The translations under genes were made by a program, and so were the position numbers. DNA of 64,000 nucleotides. It comes from Streptomyces sp. NRRL S-1022 (lineage in GTDB: Bacteria; Actinomycetota; Actinomycetes; Streptomycetales; Streptomycetaceae). The stretch lies in contig NZ_JOIU01000012.1 in assembly GCF_000720135.1 (NCBI RefSeq), positions 124,001-188,000 of the forward strand, in the 5' to 3' direction. Shown here in pieces: positions 55,558 to 61,859 of this stretch. Within the stretch, counting starts at the first letter, position 1. Each line of letters starts with the position of its first letter. The notes beneath the pieces are model-generated. The model had not been told where the DNA came from and made no database searches. It saw only the letters and a list, made by a program, of their open reading frames with translations.

Positions 55558-56550
55558 CTAGTCCGGGAATCCGGGCGCGGGCCGAGGGGGGCGGGAGGCC
55601 TGGTGCGGGACGGACGGCATCCGTGCGCAGGCGTCGACCACGGCCTGCTCCACCTCGTCCGGGGCGCGGTCGGCGGCGAGCGCCTTGGCGACCGCCAGCG
55701 CGGCCGTCTGCACGGTGAGCGCGCGGGCCGGGACGTCCAGGGCGGGCCAGGGATCGCCGTCGGCGGGTACGGCCGGGCCGCCGGCCTGCCGGTAGGCGGT
55801 CAGGAACCGCGTCCACTCGTCGGGCGGGAGGAGCCCGCAGGCGTACCAGGCGGCGGGGCGGGCCAGGTCCCACGCCGGGACGCCGGCCCCGAGGTCGTCC
55901 ACGTCGATCAGCTTCCACGGGCCGTCCGGCGCCGGGTGCCGCACGAGCTGACCGAGGTGGAGGTCGCCGTGGCACAGGCGGGCCGGGCCGGGCATCGGCG
56001 CCTCGGCGCGGGCCCAGGCGGGCAGGGTGGCCCAGGCGTCCAGGACCGGGCGCGCGGCCGCGTGGGGCGCGCCGCGGAGGGCGGTGCGGAGCCTGCCGAG
56101 GGCGCGGGCGGCTTTCGCGGGGCCGCGCATCGGGGGGAGGCCGGCGGGGACGGGGGTGCGGTGCAGCCGGGCGAGGAGGGTGGCGGCGGCCTCCCAGGGG
56201 GCGGCGTCCGGGTCGTCCGGGTCCACGGGGAGGCCGTACGGCCAGCAGGTCACCAGGCGGCCGTGCAGGGGGGCCGGGGCGCGGGTGAGCGGGGGCAGGA
56301 GCACCTCGGGGAGGCGGGCGGCGGTGGCCGTGCGCAGCGCCAGCGCGGCGGGGTCGGTGTCCGGGGCGTGGGCCTTGGCGACGGTGCCGGCGTGCCGGAC
56401 CACGGTGGCGTCCTCGCGGTCGGCGAGGGGGGTGCTGTCGCAGGTGCAGGGCGCGGTGGGGGTACGGGGGTGCGCGGCCGCCCTGGCCTCGGCGGCCAGC
56501 GCGGCCACGAGGGAGCGGGCGGGGGTGTCGGTACCGGTGTCTGCGGTCAA
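55558..56550 (-). CDS. Aminoglycoside/choline phosphotransferase-family protein
   Basis: 330 residues from a TTG at 56550 with GAGG eight bases upstream; no better start is near. The kinase-like APH fold shows the catalytic loop LCHGDLHLGQLVRHPA (HGDxHxxN-like with Gln in the last position) and the DFG-equivalent LIDVDDLGAGVPAWDLA. The N-terminal lobe is very Ala/Arg/Pro-rich (LAAEARAAAHPRTPTAPCTC). Substrate cannot be told; family members phosphorylate small amines, sugars or antibiotics. Not necessarily a resistance gene. Confidence 0.85.
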   Translation of the reverse strand: MTADTGTDTPARSLVAALAAEARAAAHPRTPTAPCTCDSTPLADREDATVVRHAGTVAKAHAPDTDPAALALRTATAARLPEVLLPPLTRAPAPLHGRLVTCWPYGLPVDPDDPDAAPWEAAATLLARLHRTPVPAGLPPMRGPAKAARALGRLRTALRGAPHAAARPVLDAWATLPAWARAEAPMPGPARLCHGDLHLGQLVRHPAPDGPWKLIDVDDLGAGVPAWDLARPAAWYACGLLPPDEWTRFLTAYRQAGGPAVPADGDPWPALDVPARALTVQTAALAVAKALAADRAPDEVEQAVVDACARMPSVPHQASRPPRPAPGFPD

Positions 56551-57061
56551 GGCTGCCTCGGGCGGGGTGGGCTGTCCGGCCGAGGGTATCGGGGCCGGCC
56601 CGGCGGGGACGGCGGCGGGGACGGCGCCGCACGGCCGACGGCACTGCGGGGTCCCCGGCCGGCCCCCTGCTGTCGACCGCCCCGCCGGCCTCCATCGTGC
56701 GCAGCCCCGCCTGGAAACAAGGCGATCGCCGCGCTGCCGGCCCCGGATAAGTCCTCGTCCCCGGGCCCTTCGACGGCGGGGCACCGGGTGCCCGGCGTCC
56801 GGGTGACCGAAGTGCTGCGGTCCCACCTGCCGCACGGCGCGACCGGCGGGCGCGGGCAACCGCGGGCCAGCGGCGGGCGTTCCCTCTGCCGCCTGACGGC
56901 CGGCACGGCGCGGCCGTACGCGCACGGCGGCCAAACGGCTAATGCCGGCGCAGCTCCCCAGCTGCGCCGGCATCGGTGCCGTCCGCCGCACCCCCGTCCC
57001 CACGGGGTTTCATGGATCGATGTCCCCGCCCGGACCGCTCTTCCGGGCCTGGGGTCGCCGC
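56551..57061. other. Intergenic region with a perfect hairpin
   Basis: 511 bases between the phosphotransferase gene and the 58-residue gene. No credible gene. GC-rich with direct repeats of GGGGACGGCG near 56600-56630. The hairpin at 56942-56973 is probably the terminator of the small gene. Confidence 0.5.
56942..56973. terminator. Hairpin downstream of the 58-residue gene
   Basis: A perfect 14-bp stem ATGCCGGCGCAGCT / AGCTGCGCCGGCAT with a CCCC loop, about 90 bases past the small gene's stop on the minus strand. Confidence 0.7.
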
Positions 57062-57238
57062 TCAGCGCCCCAGCATCGCACCCACGGACGACGCTTGTGT
57101 GGCCACCGTCTCCCAGCCGTCGAAGACGAGCAGGAGCAGGGCCGCCAGGGGAAGGGCCATGAGCGTCGCCACCAAGGGGTGGCGACGTCCCGTCCGGCGT
57201 GGGGCGAACGCGGGGCGTCGCGGTGCCGTGTGGGCCAT
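57062..57238 (-). CDS. Small single-pass membrane protein (58 residues)
   Basis: A short gene from the ATG at 57238, with an excellent ribosome-binding site (GGAGAGGGACC). Reads MAHTAPRRPAFAPRRTGRRH, PLVATLMALPLAALLLLVFD, GWETVATQASSVGAMLGR and stop. A basic N-terminus and one transmembrane helix in N-in orientation; a possible exported tail of about 18 residues. It could also be an uncleaved signal-anchor microprotein. No relative known to me. Divergent from the Ser/Thr kinase gene, 600 bases away. Confidence 0.75.
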   Translation of the reverse strand: MAHTAPRRPAFAPRRTGRRHPLVATLMALPLAALLLLVFDGWETVATQASSVGAMLGR

Positions 57239-57840
57239 GGTCCCTCTCCTGACCGTTCTGTTGTCATCGGCAGCGGCGGGTGCCTGACCTCGGGGGACGA
57301 GTGCTGCACCCGCCGCTTGACCTCAAATCTAGGCGCGCGGCGCACACCGGACGTCATGCCCTCGTACCGATTGCCGGGCCTCCCGGAGGATGAGCCATGA
57401 CCTGGTAAGTACTCCCCTGGGTGGAGACGCGGGCCCGGGTCTCGGGGTCTTCCCTGAGGGGCCGCCCGCTCTGTCCGGTCATTTCGGAAGCGTCCGAGGG
57501 GTCTCGGCGAGTGACTTCGATCACTGGGGACGGGGTCGGGAGGGGTGCCACGGGCGGATCGCGATCCGGGCGGCGGGCGGGGCCGCGGGCCGCCGCCGAC
57601 GGCCGGCCGACGGGCGTACGGCCCGGTCAGGCCGGTCCACCGAAAAGCCCAACCTGCCTTCCGCGCTGGCCGGTTGACGGTACCGGTGACCGGAAGTCGC
57701 CGTATGCCGTGGGTTCCTGACCGCGTTTCACCTCCCCCGGACGGCCCACACAATCCGTCCGCCCGAGAGGGCGCGGCCTCTGCGCGCAGGCGGCCGTGGA
57801 AACGTAAGCTGTGCCACGTCACAGGGACCGGGCAGCGGGG
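57239..57840. other. Divergent intergenic region, small gene / kinase
   Basis: 602 bases without a gene I trust. On the minus strand TAGATT (near 57326-57331) could be the -10 of the small gene. On the plus strand AACGTAAGCT near 57800-57810 could be a -10 for the kinase gene, giving a very short leader. A short frame starting at 57390 after CGGAGG is discussed under rejected items. Confidence 0.45.
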
Positions 57841-59319
57841 ATGAACATGGCGATGATGCGCCTGAGGCGCGAGGACCCGCGCGTCGTCGGCTCGTTCAGG
57901 CTTCACCGACGGCTCGGCGCGGGCGGGATGGGCGTGGTCTATCTCGGCTCCGACAAGAAGGGGCAGCGGGTCGCCCTGAAGGTGATCCGGCCCGATCTGG
58001 CGGAGGACCAGGAGTTCCGGTCGCGGTTCGCGCGCGAGGTGTCGGCGGCCCGGCGTATCCGCGGTGGCTGCACGGCCCGGCTGGTCGCCGCGGACCTGGA
58101 GGCCGAGCGTCCCTGGTTCGCCACCCAGTACGTGCCGGGGCCGTCCCTGCACGACAAGGTCGCCGACGAGGGCGCTCTCGGCGCGGCGGACACCGCGGCG
58201 GTCGGCGCGGCCCTGTCCGAGGGGCTGGTCGCCGTGCACGAGGCCGGAGTCGTGCACCGGGACCTGAAGCCCTCCAACATCCTGCTGTCCCCCAAGGGGC
58301 CGCGGATCATCGACTTCGGCATCGCCTGGGCCACCGGCGCCTCCACGCTCACCCACGTGGGCACCGCGGTCGGCTCCCCCGGCTTCCTCGCCCCGGAGCA
58401 GGTGCGCGGCGCCGCGGTCACCCCGGCCACCGACGTGTTCTCCCTGGGCGCGACCCTGGCGTACGCCTCGACCGGCGACTCGCCCTTCGGGCAGGGCAGT
58501 TCCGAGGTGATGCTGTACCGGGTGGTGCACGAGGAGCCGCAGTTGCACGGGGTACCCGACGCATTGGCCCCGCTGATCCGGGCCTGCCTGGCGAAGGACC
58601 CCGAGGAGCGGCCGAGCACGCTGCAGCTGTCGCTGCGGCTCAAGGAGATCGCCGCCCGGGAGGCGCAGGGCCTGGACGGCGTACGGCCGCCCGCGCCGCG
58701 TGCGGCCGAGGCGGACCGGCCCACCGGGCGGCTCGTCGACACCTACCCCGAGCAGCAGCGTCTCCAGCGGCGCACCTCTCCGGGGACGCCGCTGCCGCGT
58801 GGCTGGACGCCGGCCCGGGGCGGTGCGCCCTCGCGTGGCGGTCAGGGCGCGCGCGGTGACGTGCCGGGCCGCGGCGGGATGTCCCCGCGGGGCGAGGCGC
58901 CCTCCCGTGGCGGGGTCGCCTCGCGCGGCGGCAGTGGCCCCCGGGGTGGCGGCGCCGCGAGACCGGGTGCCGCGCGCCCGACCCCGGCACCGCGCGGCGC
59001 CGGTCCACGCTCCGGCAACGGCCGTCCCGCTCCGCGCGGCGGTGCCGGACGGCCGGTCCGGCGGGCGGTGGGGATCATCCGGCGGCCGGCCAATCCGCGG
59101 CTGCTGCGGCAGCGGCTGTTCGTGTTCGTGGTGGTGACGCTGCTGGTCGCCCTCGGTATCGCGGTGGCCCAGGGCTGCCAGGGCCCGGCGCGCGGGCTCG
59201 GGGACGATGGCGGGATCCAGCGGCAGCGGCTCACCCAGCCGAGCTATCCGCCGTCGGTCGACGGCAAGGTCATGTCCGACCAGCACGGGTCGGCAATGAG
59301 CCACGACGCCGGGAACTGA
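57841..59319 (+). CDS. Transmembrane Ser/Thr protein kinase (PknB-like)
   Basis: 492 residues from the ATG at 57841 (other ATGs at 57847 and 57853 are possible). The kinase domain covers about residues 18-285: glycine loop LGAGGMGVVYLG, lysine in VALKVIRPDLA, HRD in VVHRDLKPSNILL, DFG in IIDFGIAWATG, APE-like in FLAPEQVRGA. All catalytic residues are present. Then comes an RGG/Pro-rich linker (about 310-410, repeats such as APSRGGVASRGGSGPRGGG), one transmembrane helix (LFVFVVVTLLVALGIAVAQG) and a short outside tail of about 40 residues, with no PASTA repeats. A signal receiver with an unknown trigger. Confidence 0.94.
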   Translation: MNMAMMRLRREDPRVVGSFRLHRRLGAGGMGVVYLGSDKKGQRVALKVIRPDLAEDQEFRSRFAREVSAARRIRGGCTARLVAADLEAERPWFATQYVPGPSLHDKVADEGALGAADTAAVGAALSEGLVAVHEAGVVHRDLKPSNILLSPKGPRIIDFGIAWATGASTLTHVGTAVGSPGFLAPEQVRGAAVTPATDVFSLGATLAYASTGDSPFGQGSSEVMLYRVVHEEPQLHGVPDALAPLIRACLAKDPEERPSTLQLSLRLKEIAAREAQGLDGVRPPAPRAAEADRPTGRLVDTYPEQQRLQRRTSPGTPLPRGWTPARGGAPSRGGQGARGDVPGRGGMSPRGEAPSRGGVASRGGSGPRGGGAARPGAARPTPAPRGAGPRSGNGRPAPRGGAGRPVRRAVGIIRRPANPRLLRQRLFVFVVVTLLVALGIAVAQGCQGPARGLGDDGGIQRQRLTQPSYPPSVDGKVMSDQHGSAMSHDAGN

Positions 59320-59370
59320 GCCCCCGGCGGTCTCAGCCCCTGGCGGTCCCAGCCCCCGGCAGTGTCCGGG

Positions 59371-59457
59371 TCAGGCTTCCGGCCGGCCCGTGGTCACCGC
59401 GTAGAAGGCGGCTGCCACCGTGCCGGCGTCGGGCGAGTCGACGCCGTGGGACATTCG
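59371..59457 (-). pseudogene. Duplicated 3' end of the SpoU methylase gene
   Basis: Encodes MSHGVDSPDAGTVAAAFYAV then TTGRPEA and stop, nearly the same as the last 28 residues of the methylase encoded just upstream (MSHGVDSLNVGAAAAVAFYA ending SGRPEA). Flanking bases GTCA(G/C)GCTTCCGGCCGGCCC are shared as well. There are substitutions and one codon deletion but no frameshift. The fragment has no start and no catalytic part, so it is a duplication relic. Confidence 0.8.
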
Positions 59458-59549
59458 CCGGCCCTGATCGGCGGCTGCACGGACAGAGCCTCGTCCCCGG
59501 CACCGGGCGTCACTTCCGGCACCGGGCGTCCTGTCTCCCGGACTCCCGG

Positions 59550-60368
59550 TCACGCTTCCGGCCGGCCCGAGGTCACCGCGTAGAAGGCGACCGCCGCCGC
59601 CGCGCCGACGTTGAGCGAGTCGACGCCGTGGGACATCGGGATGCGCACCCACTCGTCGGCCGCGACGAGCGCCTGCGTGGACAGGCCGTCGCCCTCGGCG
59701 CCGAGCATCAGGGCGACCCGGTCCATCCGGTGCGGGGCGGCCTCGTCCAGGGGGCGGGCCTTCTCGTCCGGGGTGAGCGCGAGCAGGGTGAAGCCGGCTT
59801 CGCGGACCGAGTCCAGGCCCTTGGGCCAGCTCTCCAGGCGGGCGTACGGCACCGAGAACACCGCGCCCATGGACACCTTGACGCTGCGTCGGTACAGCGG
59901 GTCGGCGCAGTCGGGCGACAGCAGCACCGCGTCCATGCCGAGGGCGGCCGCCGACCGGAAGATGGCCCCGATGTTCGTGTGATCGTTGACGGACTCCATG
60001 ATCACGACCCGGCGGGCGGTCTGCAGCAGCTCGCCGGCCGTCGGCAGCGGCTTGCGCTGCATCGAGGCGAGGGCGCCGCGGTGCACGTGATAGCCGGTGA
60101 CGCGTTCGGCGAGTTCCGGGCTGACGGCGTAGACCGGGGCGGGGAGTTCGTCGATGACGTCGCGCATGACGTCGACCCACTTCGCCGAGAGCAGCATCGA
60201 CCGCATCTCGTAGCCGGCCTCCTTGGCCCGGCGGATGACCTTCTCGCCCTCGGCGATGAACAGGCCCTCGGCGGGCTCGCGTTTGCGGCGCAGCTCCACG
60301 TCGGTCAGGCCCGTGTAGTCGGTCAGGCGCGGGTCGTCGGGATCCTCGACGGTGATGAGATCGGCCAC
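59550..60368 (-). CDS. SpoU-family RNA 2'-O-methyltransferase
   Basis: 272 residues from the ATG at 60368 (MADLITVEDPDDPRLTDYTG). An SPOUT knotted methylase acting on rRNA or tRNA with S-adenosylmethionine. An N-terminal substrate-binding domain (GLFIAEGEKVIRRAKEAGYE) and the three SpoU motifs: VNDHTNIGAIFRSAAALG, LMLGAEGDGLS, and PMSHGVDSLNVGAAAAVAFY. The target nucleotide is unknown. A near-copy of its last 28 codons lies 90 bases downstream. Confidence 0.93.
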   Translation of the reverse strand: MADLITVEDPDDPRLTDYTGLTDVELRRKREPAEGLFIAEGEKVIRRAKEAGYEMRSMLLSAKWVDVMRDVIDELPAPVYAVSPELAERVTGYHVHRGALASMQRKPLPTAGELLQTARRVVIMESVNDHTNIGAIFRSAAALGMDAVLLSPDCADPLYRRSVKVSMGAVFSVPYARLESWPKGLDSVREAGFTLLALTPDEKARPLDEAAPHRMDRVALMLGAEGDGLSTQALVAADEWVRIPMSHGVDSLNVGAAAAVAFYAVTSGRPEA

Positions 60369-60485
60369 AGGGTGATACTGCCTTGTCCTGGGTGTGGTGC
60401 CAACGGCTGGGAAGGGGTGGGTTACCCCGGGTTACGCGTGATCGAGCCAAGGTCGTCGGCGGTCACGCGGGGCTCGTGCGCGGTC

Positions 60486-61718
60486 TCACGCCGAGGTCTC
60501 GGGGCCGACCCGGACGACCTCGCCGACGACGATGACCGCCGGGGGCTTCACGTCCTCGGTCCGTACCGTCTCGGCGACCGTGTCCAGGGTGGCGTCCACG
60601 CGCCGCTGGGCGGCCGTCGTGCCCTCCTGCACCAGGGCGACCGGCGTCTTCGGGGACTTGCCGTGCGCGACGAGCGTCTCGGCGATCTTCCCGATCTTGT
60701 CGACGCCCATCAGGATCACGAGGGTGCCGGTGAGCTTCGCCAGGGAGGCCCAGTCGACCAGCGAGCGAGCGTCGTCCGGGGCGACATGGCCGCTGACGAC
60801 CGTGAACTCGTGGGCGACGCCCCGGTGCGTGACCGGGATGCCGGCCGCGCCCGGCACCGAGATCGAGCTGGAGATGCCCGGCACCACCGTGCACGGGATG
60901 CCGGCCTCGGCGAGCGCCTGCACCTCCTCCATGCCCCGGCCGAACACGAACGGGTCGCCGCCCTTGAGCCGGACCACCGCCTTGCCCTGCCTGGCGTGCT
61001 CGACGAGCGCGTTGTTGATGGCCTCCTGGGCCATGTAGCGCCCGTACGGGATCTTCGCCGCGTCGATCACCTCGACGTGCGGCGGGAGTTCGGCGAGCAG
61101 GTCGCGCGGGCCGAGCCGGTCGGCGATGACGACGTCCGCCTCGGCGAGCAGGCGCCGGCCGCGGACCGTGATCAGGTCGGGGTCGCCGGGGCCGCCGCCG
61201 ACCAGGGCCACGCCGGGGGTGCGGGTGCGGTGGTGCGGGGCGACGAGGGTGCCGTCGCGCAGGCCCTCCACGACCGCGTCCCGGATGGCGGCTGTGTGCC
61301 GGGGGTCGCGGCCCCGCGCGTGCGTGGTGAGTACGGCGACGGTGACGCCCTCGCTGTGACCGGTCGCCGGGGTCCAGGCGGTCGCCTGGTCGGCGTCGTC
61401 GGAGCGCACGCACCAGACGCGGTGGCGCTCCCCCTCCGCGGAGGCGGCGGCGTTGGCCTCGGGGTCGCTGGTGGCGATGAGGGCGTACCAGGCCTCGGCG
61501 AGGTCGCCGTCCTGGTACGCGCGCCGCACCCAGGTGATCTCCCCCGCGTCCGCCATGGCCTCGACCGAGGGGGTGGCATGCGGGGAGACGAGGACGATGT
61601 CCGCGCCGGCCGCGATGAGCGCCGGGAGGCGGCGCTGGGCGACCTGGCCGCCGCCGAGGACGACCACGCGGCGGCCGGAGAGGCGGAGGCCTACGGGGTA
61701 GGCGGGGTGTTCGGCCAT
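60486..61718 (-). CDS. cobA: Uroporphyrinogen-III C-methyltransferase with Met8-like N-terminal domain
   Basis: 410 residues from the ATG at 61718, with GAGGAG upstream. The N-terminal ~150 residues are a Met8/CysG-type NAD-binding domain (LRLSGRRVVVLGGGQVAQRR, GADIVLVSPHATPSVEAMAD). The C-terminal part is the SUMT domain: VALVGGGPGDPDLITVRGRR, VVIADRLGPRDLL, VVRLKGGDPFVFGRGMEEV, VVPGISSSISVPGAAGIPVT. Makes precorrin-2 from uroporphyrinogen III and perhaps oxidises it to sirohydrochlorin, feeding cobalamin and siroheme. Followed on the minus strand by the SpoU gene; the cobT gene lies upstream. Confidence 0.93.
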   Translation of the reverse strand: MAEHPAYPVGLRLSGRRVVVLGGGQVAQRRLPALIAAGADIVLVSPHATPSVEAMADAGEITWVRRAYQDGDLAEAWYALIATSDPEANAAASAEGERHRVWCVRSDDADQATAWTPATGHSEGVTVAVLTTHARGRDPRHTAAIRDAVVEGLRDGTLVAPHHRTRTPGVALVGGGPGDPDLITVRGRRLLAEADVVIADRLGPRDLLAELPPHVEVIDAAKIPYGRYMAQEAINNALVEHARQGKAVVRLKGGDPFVFGRGMEEVQALAEAGIPCTVVPGISSSISVPGAAGIPVTHRGVAHEFTVVSGHVAPDDARSLVDWASLAKLTGTLVILMGVDKIGKIAETLVAHGKSPKTPVALVQEGTTAAQRRVDATLDTVAETVRTEDVKPPAVIVVGEVVRVGPETSA

Positions 61719-61859
61719 GAGGGGCGGCTCCTCGTGCAGCTGTGCGATGGGCGCGCTGCACCTTCGGAGCGGCCCTGACGTGCAGATTTTAAGCGGTGGG
61801 CAGGGCACGGGACACGGGTGGTCCGACAGCTGAACACCGGACCACCCGTATCGCGGGAC

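Noticed and set aside
55558..56550. Aminoglycoside resistance gene
   Set aside because: The fold is that of phosphotransferases, but the sequence shows no feature specific to known resistance enzymes. The family is broad and mostly acts on other substrates.
57390..57677. 95-codon plus-strand frame beginning MSHDLVSTPLGGDAGPG after a CGGAGG site
   Set aside because: The ribosome-binding site is attractive, but the second half is Arg/Gly/Ala low-complexity sequence and the frame ends without any recognisable feature. I could not support it as a gene.
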